64,000 nt of DNA from Methanoculleus sp. UBA303 (GTDB taxonomy: Archaea; Halobacteriota; Methanomicrobia; Methanomicrobiales; Methanoculleaceae), in contig DANY01000029.1 in assembly GCA_002501655.1 (NCBI GenBank), positions 1 through 64,000 of the forward strand. Direction: 5' to 3'. Of the stretch, positions 31,851 to 40,281 are shown piece after piece. Each line of letters begins with the position of its first letter. Positions within the stretch are counted from its first letter, which is position 1. Under the pieces are notes generated by a model. The model was not told the origin of the DNA. It made no database searches and saw only the letters and a list, made by a program, of their open reading frames with translations. Position numbers and translations under genes: made by a program.

Positions 31851-32738
31851 ATGAAGGTTTTTCTCGCTGAATACTCCGTGTGCAACGACCCCGGGCTTGC
31901 GCCTGAGGGTGCCGCCATGCTTGCCGCGATAAGCGGGAGTTTCGAGAGGTGCGGCTACGATGTGGTGACGCCGGAGGGGCCCGACCTTGAAGACGGGATC
32001 CGGAGCCTCGCGCCGGGATGCGACGCAGGAATGGTCATTGCACCGGACCACCTCCTCTTCCGGTACACGCAACTTCTCGAGCAGTTCACCCACAACATCG
32101 GGTGCGGAAGCATGAATGCAGCCGTCTGCGCCAATAAACAGCGGGCGGCAGCGATCCTTGCCCGGCACGGGATAGAGGTCCCCCCCGACGCCGACGAGGG
32201 GAGACGGGTCGTCAAGCCGATTATGGGCTGCGGTTCCCAGGGTGTCAGGCTGACGGATGAGAAGCCGGGCGCCGGCGAGTTCGCCCAGGCTTACGTCGAG
32301 GGAGAGACGCTGAGCGTGAGCCTCGTAGGGAGCCGGGTGACCGGCAACGTCTGCGAGTATTACTCGGGCAACCCTCCGCTCGTGCTCGCCGTCAACCGGC
32401 AGGAGATCGACGTCGCGGAAGATGGGAGTTTCCGGTACCTCGGGGGTGAGACACCCGTTCACCCCGATCGCGAGGAGGAGATCGTCGCCACCGCCGTCCG
32501 GGCGATGAACATACTCGGATGCCAGGGGTATGCCGGGATCGACGTCATCGTGGGAGACCGCGTCTACGTTGTAGATGTCAACCCGAGACCCACGACCAGC
32601 CTGGTCGGCATCGTTGCCGTCATGGAGGAGGAGATCGCCGATATCCTCATCAAGGCGTCGCACGGCGAAGCGCCGGCAGAGGTGCACCTCTCCGGGAGGG
32701 TGCGGTTCGATACGGGCGGGAGGGTCAGCCGGCCATGA
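31851..32738 (+). CDS. mfnD: Tyramine--L-glutamate ligase MfnD (methanofuran biosynthesis)
   Basis: The 295-aa ATP-grasp enzyme ligates tyramine to the gamma-carboxyl of glutamate in methanofuran synthesis. The N-terminus MKVFLAEYSVCNDPGLAPEG and the segment NKQRAAAILARHGIEVP are typical; VVKPIMGCGSQGVRL binds ATP, and GYAGIDVIVGDRVYVVDVNPRPTTSL carries the metal-binding Asp/Asn. The call is strengthened by mfnF overlapping by 4 bp. GTG at 31848 is an alternative start. No strong SD is visible. Confidence 0.9.
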   Translation: MKVFLAEYSVCNDPGLAPEGAAMLAAISGSFERCGYDVVTPEGPDLEDGIRSLAPGCDAGMVIAPDHLLFRYTQLLEQFTHNIGCGSMNAAVCANKQRAAAILARHGIEVPPDADEGRRVVKPIMGCGSQGVRLTDEKPGAGEFAQAYVEGETLSVSLVGSRVTGNVCEYYSGNPPLVLAVNRQEIDVAEDGSFRYLGGETPVHPDREEEIVATAVRAMNILGCQGYAGIDVIVGDRVYVVDVNPRPTTSLVGIVAVMEEEIADILIKASHGEAPAEVHLSGRVRFDTGGRVSRP

Positions 32739-33658
32739 TCGGCATCGATATCGGCGGTGCGAACCTCAAGGTCGTCGACGACGCCGGTGTGCATATCCAT
32801 TACTGCCCGCTCTGGCAGGGTGCGCCGCTCGCCGAACTCCTTGAGCCGTATGCCGGATCCGCCGCCGTGGTGATGAGTGGAGAACTGGCGGACTGCTTTC
32901 CGAGCAAGATCGAAGGTATCCGGTGGATTGTCGGGGCCGTTCACGCGGTCATCCCCGATGCCGCCTTCTACGGCACCGACGCGGCGTTCCATACCCGGCC
33001 GGTCCTGGACCTTGCCGCCGCGAACTGGCTGGCATCGGCTGATTACCTGCGGAAAGAGTACGCCGATGCGGTGCTCCTCGATGTGGGGAGCACCACCGCC
33101 GATGTCATTCCTCTCAACCGTTTTGAGAACCTCAAAGGGCTGACCGACACCAGGCGGCTGCAGAAGCAGTACCTCGTCTACACCGGCATGCTCAGGACGA
33201 ACGTCGCCACGCTCTTGTCGTCGGTCACGCTGGATGGAACAGTAACCCCGGTGAGCACCGAGTACTTCGCGACCAGCGCCGACGCGCACCTCGTGCTCGG
33301 TCACATCACTCCGGAGGACTACACCTGCCCGGCACCGGACAACGGCGAGAAGACGCCGGCGGCGGCGGCGAGGAGGCTCGCCCGGGTTGTCTGCGCCGAT
33401 ATCGATGAGATCGGGAACTCCGGAGCCCTCCAGGTCGCCCGCCAGTTCTGGGAGGTCCAGCGGACGCTGATCGTCCGCGCAGTGGGGCGTGCACTCTTCC
33501 AGAGCGGTGCCGGGCGTGTGATCACAGCAGGAATAGGGGCAGACCTCTTTGCCCGTGAGCTCAACGGCGTCGCGCTGGAGCAGGAACTCGGAGAGGTCTC
33601 GGACGCACTGCCTGCGTACGCGGTCAGGGAGGTGGCGCTACGAGCCGGAGGGGATTGA
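32735..33658 (+). CDS. mfnF: MfnF, aminomethylfuran-tyramine condensing enzyme (hydantoinase/oxoprolinase family)
   Basis: The 307-aa ASKHA-like protein begins MIGIDIGGANLKVVD and has LLDVGSTTADVIPL (second phosphate loop) and AGIGADLF. In methanogens MfnF couples gamma-glutamyltyramine to 5-(aminomethyl)furan phosphate/diphosphate to build the methanofuran core. Its ATGA overlap with mfnD indicates a biosynthetic operon. The stop overlaps the start of the following small membrane gene. Confidence 0.9.
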   Translation: MIGIDIGGANLKVVDDAGVHIHYCPLWQGAPLAELLEPYAGSAAVVMSGELADCFPSKIEGIRWIVGAVHAVIPDAAFYGTDAAFHTRPVLDLAAANWLASADYLRKEYADAVLLDVGSTTADVIPLNRFENLKGLTDTRRLQKQYLVYTGMLRTNVATLLSSVTLDGTVTPVSTEYFATSADAHLVLGHITPEDYTCPAPDNGEKTPAAAARRLARVVCADIDEIGNSGALQVARQFWEVQRTLIVRAVGRALFQSGAGRVITAGIGADLFARELNGVALEQELGEVSDALPAYAVREVALRAGGD

Positions 33659-33897
33659 CTCTTCTCCTGCTGGCGGTATCAGTCGCCATCACAGCGGTGT
33701 CACTGATCCTCGGCTTTCCGTTCTTCTTTCTCTTACTCTTCATACCGCTGATCCCGCTCTTCGGAAGACCTCCTGTCGTGAGGCGCTGCCCTACCTGCGG
33801 ATGGGAAACTACAGGCAGCGAGCACTTCTGCCCCTACGATGGGACGGCGCTCACGCCCGAGGGTGGAGGTGGCGAGGTTCAGCAGGGAGAGCGGTAG
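33655..33897 (+). CDS. Small membrane protein with C-terminal zinc ribbon
   Basis: The 80-aa protein begins at TTG 33655, overlapping the mfnF stop (TTGA), with GGAGGGG just upstream. Residues 1-38 form one long or two short membrane helices (LLLLAVSVAITAVSLILGFP; FFFLLLFIPLIPLFG); then CPTCGWETTGSEHFCPYDG is a zinc ribbon. The layout is that of a membrane-anchored zinc finger of unknown job. It may be a third gene of the mfnDF operon. Its last 165 bp are antisense to the convergent transposase-like gene. Confidence 0.72.
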   Translation: MTLLLLAVSVAITAVSLILGFPFFFLLLFIPLIPLFGRPPVVRRCPTCGWETTGSEHFCPYDGTALTPEGGGGEVQQGER

Positions 33898-34335
33898 AGG
33901 GAGGCCGAAGAGTTCGGTTGCCGGGATCGCACCGAAGTCCCGGGAGGCGTAGTTCCGGATGGTTCCCCTATCCACGATGATCCCCATCGCCCGGAGGTAT
34001 TGTGCCACACGGTTGAAGGGCATCTGCTGCGACAGGAGGAGGCAGAGGTCGACGACGGGCGACGCAAGACGAGTATCGGGGTAGAACGGTGCGTCTGCGT
34101 AGCAGAGAGTTCCGCACCGCCGGCAGTAGAAACGCTTCACGGAGACCCGGATCGTGCGCTCCTTTCCGTTCTCGAGTATGACGGCAAACCGCTTTGCCCG
34201 CAGGTCGTGCCCGGTCACCGGACCGCTGCACGACGGGCAGGCATCGAGACGGGTGAATTTCACGCCGTCCATTGACGCCAGGGCGTGCCCCACCAGGTCA
34301 GTGAGCATCGGTGGAACCGGTAGTGTCTTCTTCAC
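33733..34335 (-). CDS. Zinc-ribbon plus HTH protein, transposase-related, probably truncated
   Basis: The 200-aa product has a zinc site CPSC...CRRC (about residues 34-74), then a helical region LLLSQQMPFNRVAQYLRAMGIIVDRGTIRNYASR that looks like the HTH of archaeal IS transposases. No catalytic DDE region follows; instead the frame runs into antisense sequence of the small membrane gene (33733-33897). The true end may be near 33890, making this a truncated transposase N-terminus or a domesticated regulator. Start GTG at 34335 has GAGG 9 nt upstream; TTG at 34359 is an alternative. Confidence 0.6.
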   Translation of the reverse strand: MKKTLPVPPMLTDLVGHALASMDGVKFTRLDACPSCSGPVTGHDLRAKRFAVILENGKERTIRVSVKRFYCRRCGTLCYADAPFYPDTRLASPVVDLCLLLSQQMPFNRVAQYLRAMGIIVDRGTIRNYASRDFGAIPATELFGLPLPLSLLNLATSTLGRERRPIVGAEVLAACSFPSAGRAAPHDRRSSEERDQRYEE

Positions 34336-34766
34336 AATGATATTCCTCTCCCTCTGCAACTGTGTGAGAGGTATAGACTTCCACCGATAATAACATCTTC
34401 CTCAGACCGAGTGAGTGGGGGATGGGCAGCTCCGAGGTCATTTCAGCCCGCAGAATAGGTGCTCCGGAGAACGCTCGCTTTTTGCCTGCCCTGCCATCCT
34501 CACTTCAGTCCGGGGCATCACCCGGACTCTGCAAGCGACCCGAGAAGCCGCCACCTTGTGGCATTGGTTTAGCACTTATGGCTGGGCCAAATCGGTGTGG
34601 AAATCCACATTCTGCAGAGAATTATTCGCGTAAAAACTCAAAGAAACGATACCGATTGTTATTCTCCAGCCAATGCTGCTGGAGATTGGGGGGCGGATCC
34701 AGTTAACTACCATAATTTAAGTAGCTTAACATCCGATATTCGGTTCGCCTTAGAGGTGATAAGAAT
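34336..34766. promoter_or_regulatory. 430-bp leader/promoter region of the first fdh operon
   Basis: No gene is visible. A perfect 8-bp hairpin (TCTCCAGC 34663-34670, GCTGGAGA 34678-34685) lies upstream of the TATA-like AATTTAAG at about 34715. SD GAGGTGA is at about 34753-34759 before fdhA. The stretch 34430-34620 holds no recognisable element. Confidence 0.5.
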
Positions 34767-36833
34767 ATGACGTTGAAGTATGTACAGACAACATGTCCCT
34801 ACTGCGGAACTGGCTGTAGTTTCAACCTTGTCGTCCAGGACGGCAAAGTAGTTGGAACAGCACCGTACCGTCGTTCACCTGTCAACGAAGGGAAGGTCTG
34901 CCCGAAGGGCACCTATGCTCACGAGTTCGTGAACAGCCCGGACCGCCTGACAAAGCCGCTCATCAAGAAAGACGGCAAGTTCGTCGAGGCGACCTGGGAT
35001 GAGGCTTATGACCTGATTGCGCAGAAATTCAAGTCCTACAAGCCCGACGAGTTCGCGGCGCTTGCATCGGCCCGGGTCTCCAATGAGGAGAACTACCTGC
35101 TGATGAAGTTCGCCCGCGGCGTCATGAAGTCCCGGCACATCGACCACTGCGCCCGGCTCTGCCATGCATCCACCGTCGCGGGCCTTGCTGCGTCGTTCGG
35201 CTCCGGTGCGATGACGAACTCGATTCTCGACATCGCCGAGTCGAAGTGCGTCTTCGTCATCGGGTCCAACACCTTCGAGCAGCACCCCCTCATCGGCCGC
35301 AAGATCGTCCAGGCCAAGATGAACGGCGCAAAGGTGATCGTAGCCGACCCGCGCTACACCCCAACCGCCCGGCAGGCCGACCTCTACATGCCGTTCGTCT
35401 CCGGCTCCGACGTCGCCATCCTCAACTGCATGATGCAGCAGATCATCAGGAACGGCTGGGAGGACAAGGAGTTCATCGCCAGGAGGACGAAGGACTACGA
35501 GAAACTCAAGGAAGTCGTCATGAAGGAGGCCTACAGCCTTGAGAACGTCTCGAAGATCTCCGGAATTCCGGTCGAGAGTCTCAAGACCGCAGCCGAGTGG
35601 TTCGGCACCACGAAGCCCGGTGCGATCCTCTACTCGATGGGGATCACCCAGCACACCGTCGGCGTGGACAACGTCCGATCGACCGCCAATATCCAGATGC
35701 TCACCGGTAACCTGGGCAAGCCCGGCAGCGGCGTGAACGCGCTCCGTGGCCAGAACAACGTGCAGGGTGCCTGCGACATGGGCGCGCTCCCGGTCGTCTT
35801 CACCGGCTACCAGAAGGTCACCGATGCAGCCGCCCACAAGAAGTTCGCCGACGCCTGGGGCTTCCCCGACGGCATCTGCGAGCCGAAGAACGGCTACGAG
35901 GTCACTGTCATGATGGACGTCCTGACCGACAAGCCCGGCGAACTCAAGTGCATGTACATCATGGGCGAGAATCCGATGCTCTCCGACCCGGACCTCAACC
36001 ACGTCAAGCATGCCCTCGAGAGCCTGGAGTTCCTGGTTGTCCAGGATATCTTCCTGACCGAGACCGCCGAACTCGCCGACGTCGTCCTCCCCGCCGCCTG
36101 CTATGCAGAGCGGGACGGCACCCAGACCAGCACCGAGCGGCGCGTCCAGATGTGGCGCAAAGCCCAGAGCCCGCCCGGCGAGGCGAAGGAAGACTGGCAG
36201 ATCATCAGCGAACTTGCCGCACGGATGGGCTACGCAAAACAGTTCCCCTACCAGGATATCGAGGAGATCTTCACCGAGGTCGCCGCAGTCACCCCGTCCT
36301 ACCACGGCATGAACTACGAGCGGCTCAACCGGCCTGAAGCACTCCACTGGCCCTGCCCCACCACAGAACACCCGGGAACGCCGATCCTCCACAAGGAGAA
36401 GTTCTCCCACCCCGACGGCATCGGCGTCTTTGCCCCGATCGAGTGGAAGCCGCCGGCGGAAGTCCCCGACGCGGAGTATCCGTTCGTCCTCACGACCGGC
36501 CGTGTCCTCTGGCACTGGCACACCGGGTCCATGACCCGCCGGTCCGCAACCCTCGATGCCGAGGTCCCCACTGGCTGGATCGAGATCAACCCCGAGGACG
36601 CGAAGGCACTCGGCATCAAGAACAAGGAGAAGGTCCGTGCCATCACCCGCCGTGGATCCGTCGACGTCCCCGCGAAGGTGACCCCCGACATCATGAAGGG
36701 TATCATGTTCATGCCGTTCCACTTCGCCGAATGTGCAGCGAACATACTGACGAACAACGCACTCGACCCGATAGCAAAGATCCCTGAGTTCAAGGCTTGT
36801 GCTGTCAAGGTTGAGAAGATTACGGAGGCCTGA
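34767..36833 (+). CDS. fdhA: F420-dependent formate dehydrogenase alpha subunit (copy 1)
   Basis: The 688-aa molybdopterin (Mo or W) enzyme oxidises formate to CO2. The N-terminal 4Fe-4S cluster uses Cys10, Cys13, Cys17 and Cys45 (TCPYCGTGCSFN; VCPKGTYAHEFV). Cys132 in HCARLCHASTVAGL occupies the position of selenocysteine in bacterial FdhF and ligates the metal, so this is the Cys form. The C-terminal cofactor domain (GRVLWHWHTGSMTRRS) is intact. FdhB follows 2 bp after the stop. It is paralogous to the copy at 38213, with blocks of near identity. No formate transporter gene (fdhC) is adjacent. Confidence 0.97.
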   Translation: MTLKYVQTTCPYCGTGCSFNLVVQDGKVVGTAPYRRSPVNEGKVCPKGTYAHEFVNSPDRLTKPLIKKDGKFVEATWDEAYDLIAQKFKSYKPDEFAALASARVSNEENYLLMKFARGVMKSRHIDHCARLCHASTVAGLAASFGSGAMTNSILDIAESKCVFVIGSNTFEQHPLIGRKIVQAKMNGAKVIVADPRYTPTARQADLYMPFVSGSDVAILNCMMQQIIRNGWEDKEFIARRTKDYEKLKEVVMKEAYSLENVSKISGIPVESLKTAAEWFGTTKPGAILYSMGITQHTVGVDNVRSTANIQMLTGNLGKPGSGVNALRGQNNVQGACDMGALPVVFTGYQKVTDAAAHKKFADAWGFPDGICEPKNGYEVTVMMDVLTDKPGELKCMYIMGENPMLSDPDLNHVKHALESLEFLVVQDIFLTETAELADVVLPAACYAERDGTQTSTERRVQMWRKAQSPPGEAKEDWQIISELAARMGYAKQFPYQDIEEIFTEVAAVTPSYHGMNYERLNRPEALHWPCPTTEHPGTPILHKEKFSHPDGIGVFAPIEWKPPAEVPDAEYPFVLTTGRVLWHWHTGSMTRRSATLDAEVPTGWIEINPEDAKALGIKNKEKVRAITRRGSVDVPAKVTPDIMKGIMFMPFHFAECAANILTNNALDPIAKIPEFKACAVKVEKITEA

Positions 36834-36835
36834 AC

Positions 36836-37987
36836 ATGGTAGCAAAAGGAGATATGGTCTACGCATGGGCTGCAGACGCCGATGTGCTGAAGAAGGGAGA
36901 GTGCGGAGGTGCGATAACCGCCCTGCAGCAGTACGCACTCAAGTCCGGCATGGTGGACGCTGTCCTTGCCGTCAAGAAGGGACAGGACATCTACGATGCG
37001 GTCCCCACGCTCGTCACCAACCCCGCAGACCTCGCAGAGACGGCAGGCTCGCTCCACTGCGGGACGCTCCTGCTCTCGAAAGTGGTGAAGGATTACCTGG
37101 ACAGCAACAAGACCGCACGCCTCGGCGTCACCGTCAAGGGCTGCGACACGATGGGTCTCATCGAACTTGCAAAGCGGAATGCGGTCGATCTGGATCGCCT
37201 CCTCCTGCTCGGCGTGAACTGCGGCGGTTCTGTGAGCCCGGTCCTGGCCCGGAAGATGATCCGCGACAAGTTCGAGGTCGACCCCGATCTGGTCCACAAA
37301 GAGGAGATCGACAAGGGCCAGTTCATCATCGAGTATGAGGGCGGTCATGCGGGGATCAAGATCGACGAACTCGAGGACGAGGGCTACGGCCGCCGGTCCA
37401 ACTGCCGCCGGTGCCTCTACAAGGTCCCGCGCCAGGCCGACCTTGCCTGCGGGAACTGGGGCGTCATCGGCGAGCGCGCCGGGAAGGCCACGTTCGTCGA
37501 GGTCTGCTCCGAGAAGGGCGCAAACCTCCTCGATGCGGCTGTTGCGGCCGGCGCTGTCAAGACCGATGCCGCCAACCCGAAGGGGATCGAGATCCGCGGC
37601 AAGGTCGAGGGCGCCATGCTCAACCTCGGCAATAAGTGGCGGAAGAAGAACTTCGAAGCGCTCGCATCCGACCTCTGGGGCACCATCGGCCGCGAGACGG
37701 GCCGGTGCATCAAGTGCTACTCCTGCATCGAGAACTGCCCCGTCTGCTTCCCGGTTGCAGAGGAATTCAAAGGAAATTCCAGGATGGTCACATCAGGAGA
37801 GGTTCCGCCAAACCCCATGTTCCACCTGAGAAGGTTTGCGCACATCTCCGACTCCTGCATCAACTGCGGCCAGTGCGAGGAACTCTGCCCGATGGATATC
37901 CCGCTTGCGCTCTTCTCCCATGCCATCAGGACCGAGGGTGACAGCGCATTCGAGTCCAAACTCGGGAAGGCACCCTACGCCAACTAA
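36836..37987 (+). CDS. fdhB: F420-dependent formate dehydrogenase beta subunit (copy 1)
   Basis: The 383-aa iron-sulfur flavoprotein passes electrons from FdhA to coenzyme F420 or to heterodisulfide reductase. The FrhB-type N-terminal half (GECGGAITALQQYALKSGMV; GRRSNCRRCLYKVPRQADLACGNWG) binds FAD/F420. Two C-terminal ferredoxin-type clusters follow (CIKCYSCIENCPVC; CINCGQCEELCPMD). Compared with copy 2, the inter-cluster and C-terminal regions differ, and this copy lacks the longer tail. The T8 tract immediately after the stop probably ends the operon. Confidence 0.97.
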   Translation: MVAKGDMVYAWAADADVLKKGECGGAITALQQYALKSGMVDAVLAVKKGQDIYDAVPTLVTNPADLAETAGSLHCGTLLLSKVVKDYLDSNKTARLGVTVKGCDTMGLIELAKRNAVDLDRLLLLGVNCGGSVSPVLARKMIRDKFEVDPDLVHKEEIDKGQFIIEYEGGHAGIKIDELEDEGYGRRSNCRRCLYKVPRQADLACGNWGVIGERAGKATFVEVCSEKGANLLDAAVAAGAVKTDAANPKGIEIRGKVEGAMLNLGNKWRKKNFEALASDLWGTIGRETGRCIKCYSCIENCPVCFPVAEEFKGNSRMVTSGEVPPNPMFHLRRFAHISDSCINCGQCEELCPMDIPLALFSHAIRTEGDSAFESKLGKAPYAN

Positions 37988-37995
37988 TTTTTTTT
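37988..37995 (+). terminator. T8 terminator after fdhB copy 1
   Basis: Eight T directly follow the TAA stop. This is a typical archaeal intrinsic U-tract terminator and separates the two fdh operons. Confidence 0.65.
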
Positions 37996-38166
37996 CAGCC
38001 TGCAACCTATCCCGCGCCGTACAGGCGGCGCATCCCCATTATGAATGACGTTACGCGCCCATACCCGGATCCGGGCGATTGTTTCCGGTATCATGGGATC
38101 TTTCCAGAAAATTCGGGCGGTGTAACCCACACTTATTCATCAAAAGTGCCGATGTTAATCACTACT

Positions 38167-38207
38167 ATTAAATATGGCTAACCTCGAATTTTTATACATC
38201 CGAGGTT
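38167..38207 (+). promoter_or_regulatory. fdhA copy 2 promoter with AACCTCG/CGAGGTT inverted repeat
   Basis: The TATA-like ATTAAATATG is at 38167-38176. AACCTCG (38180-38186) and CGAGGTT (38201-38207) are 7-bp inverted arms separated by 14 nt. The right arm contains the GAGGT Shine-Dalgarno for the ATG at 38213. The repeat spans the predicted start site, so it could be an operator; if transcription starts upstream it could hide the SD. Copy 1 has no equivalent. Confidence 0.6.
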
Positions 38208-38212
38208 TTACC

Positions 38213-40279
38213 ATGGAACTCAAGTATGTACAGACGACATGCCCGTACTGCGGTACGGGATGCAGCTTTAACCTCGTCGTGAAGGACGGGAAGGTTGTCG
38301 GCACACAACCATACACCCGTTCTCCCGTCAACGAGGGAAGGGTCTGCCCGAAGGGCACCTATGCTCACGAGTTCGTGAACAGCCCGGACCGTCTCACAAA
38401 GCCGCTCATCAAGAAGGACGGCAAGTTTGTCGAGGCGACCTGGGATGAGGCTTACGACCTGATTGCGCAGAAGTTCAAGTCCTACAAACCCGACGAGTTC
38501 GCGGCGCTTGCATCGGCCAGGGTCTCGAACGAAGAGAACTACCTGCTGATGAAGTTCACCCGCGGCGTCATGAAGTCCCGGCACATCGACCACTGCGCCC
38601 GGCTCTGCCATGCGTCCACTGTTGCGGGGCTTGCCGCATCGTTCGGCTCCGGTGCGATGACGAACTCGATTCTCGACATCGCCGAGTCGAAGTGCGTCTT
38701 CATCATCGGGTCCAACACCTTCGAGCAGCACCCCCTCATCGGCCGCAAGGCCATGCAGGCCAAGCTGAACGGTGGAAAACTCATCGTATTCGACCCGCGC
38801 TACACGCCGACCGCGAAGCAGGCGGATCTCTACGCATCCTTCTACTCCGGCACCGATGTGGCCATCCTCAACTGCCTGATGGGAGAGATCATCAGGAACG
38901 GATGGGAGGACAAGGAATGGGTTTCGACCCGTGCAAAGGGATACGAGGAACTCAAAGCAGTGGTGCTCAGTGATACGTATCTCCCCGAGAACGTCGAGAA
39001 GATCTCCGGAATTGCCGCTGAGGACCTCAAAACCGCAGCTGAATGGATCGGTACCGCCGAATCCTCCGCACTCCTTTACTCGATGGGAATCACCCAGCAC
39101 ACCGTGGGTGTCGACAACGTCAAGTCGACCGCCAACCTTCAGATGCTCACCGGAAACATCGGCAGGCGCGGTGGCGGCGTAAACGCACTCCGTGGCCAGA
39201 ACAACGTGCAGGGCGCCTGCGACATGGGAGCCCTCCCGGTCGTCTTCACCGGCTACCAGAAGGTCACCGACGCGGCCGCCCACAAGAAGTTCGCCGACGC
39301 CTGGGGCTTCCCTGACGGTATCTGCGAGCCGAAGAACGGCTACGAGGTCACCGTCATGATGGACGTCCTGACCGACAAGCCCGGCGAACTCAAGTGCATG
39401 TACATCATGGGCGAGAACCCGATGCTCTCCGACCCGGACCTCAACCACGTCAAGCATGCCCTCGAGAGCCTGGAATTCCTGGTTGTCCAGGATATCTTCC
39501 TGACCGAGACCGCCGAACTCGCCGACGTCGTCCTCCCCGCCGCCTGCTACGCGGAACGGGACGGCACCCAGACCAGCACCGAGCGGCGCGTCCAGATGTG
39601 GCGCAAAGCCCAGAGCCCGCCCGGCGAGGCGAAGGAAGACTGGCAGATCATCAGCGAACTCGCCGCAAAGATGGGCTACGCGAAGCAGTTCCCCTACCAG
39701 GATATCGAGGAGATCTTCACCGAGGTCGCCGCGGTCACGCCGTCCTACCACGGCATGACCTACGAGCGGCTCAACAAGCCTGAAGCACTCCACTGGCCCT
39801 GCCCCACAGCAGAGCACCCCGGAACGCCCATCCTGCACATCGGCAAGTGCTCGCACCCCGATGGAATGGGCGTGATGCACGCCATCGAATGGAAACCGCC
39901 GGCAGAGGTGCCCGACGAGGAGTACCCCTATATCTTCACCACCGGACGCTGCATCTGGCACTGGCACACCGGGTCCATGACCCGCCGGTCTGCAACCCTC
40001 GATGCCGAGGTCCCGACCGGCTGGATCGAGATCAACCCCGAGGATGCGAAAGCGCTCGGCATCCAGAACAAGGAGATGGTCCGTGTGACCTCCCGGCGCG
40101 GGACCATTGACGTCGCCACAAAGGTGACCTCCGACATCAAGAAGGGTGTCATGTTCATGCCGTTCCACTTCGCCGAGTGCGCGGCGAACATACTGACCCA
40201 CAATGCCCTTGACCCGATAGCAAAGATCCCTGAGTTCAAGGCCTGTGCTGTGAAGATCGAGAAGATTACGGAGGCCTGA
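38213..40279 (+). CDS. fdhA: F420-dependent formate dehydrogenase alpha subunit (copy 2)
   Basis: The 688-aa paralogue of the subunit at 34767 has the same cluster cysteines and the same active-site Cys in RLCHASTV. Residues about 1-170 and 330-560 are nearly identical to copy 1, even at many silent sites, while residues about 170-325 (for example SGTDVAILNCLMGEIIRNGW) and 560-600 are clearly diverged. This mosaic fits gene conversion between tandem copies. The ATG at 38213 is used rather than 38174 because the inverted repeat and SD lie just before it. It is separately promoted. Confidence 0.97.
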   Translation: MELKYVQTTCPYCGTGCSFNLVVKDGKVVGTQPYTRSPVNEGRVCPKGTYAHEFVNSPDRLTKPLIKKDGKFVEATWDEAYDLIAQKFKSYKPDEFAALASARVSNEENYLLMKFTRGVMKSRHIDHCARLCHASTVAGLAASFGSGAMTNSILDIAESKCVFIIGSNTFEQHPLIGRKAMQAKLNGGKLIVFDPRYTPTAKQADLYASFYSGTDVAILNCLMGEIIRNGWEDKEWVSTRAKGYEELKAVVLSDTYLPENVEKISGIAAEDLKTAAEWIGTAESSALLYSMGITQHTVGVDNVKSTANLQMLTGNIGRRGGGVNALRGQNNVQGACDMGALPVVFTGYQKVTDAAAHKKFADAWGFPDGICEPKNGYEVTVMMDVLTDKPGELKCMYIMGENPMLSDPDLNHVKHALESLEFLVVQDIFLTETAELADVVLPAACYAERDGTQTSTERRVQMWRKAQSPPGEAKEDWQIISELAAKMGYAKQFPYQDIEEIFTEVAAVTPSYHGMTYERLNKPEALHWPCPTAEHPGTPILHIGKCSHPDGMGVMHAIEWKPPAEVPDEEYPYIFTTGRCIWHWHTGSMTRRSATLDAEVPTGWIEINPEDAKALGIQNKEMVRVTSRRGTIDVATKVTSDIKKGVMFMPFHFAECAANILTHNALDPIAKIPEFKACAVKIEKITEA

Positions 40280-40281
40280 AG

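Noticed and set aside
34875-36938. 687-codon open frame antisense to fdhA copy 1 (and a similar 706-codon one at 38192-40312)
   Set aside because: Both mirror the codon bias of the real genes; their shared similarity is explained by fdhA paralogy, not by coding on the minus strand.
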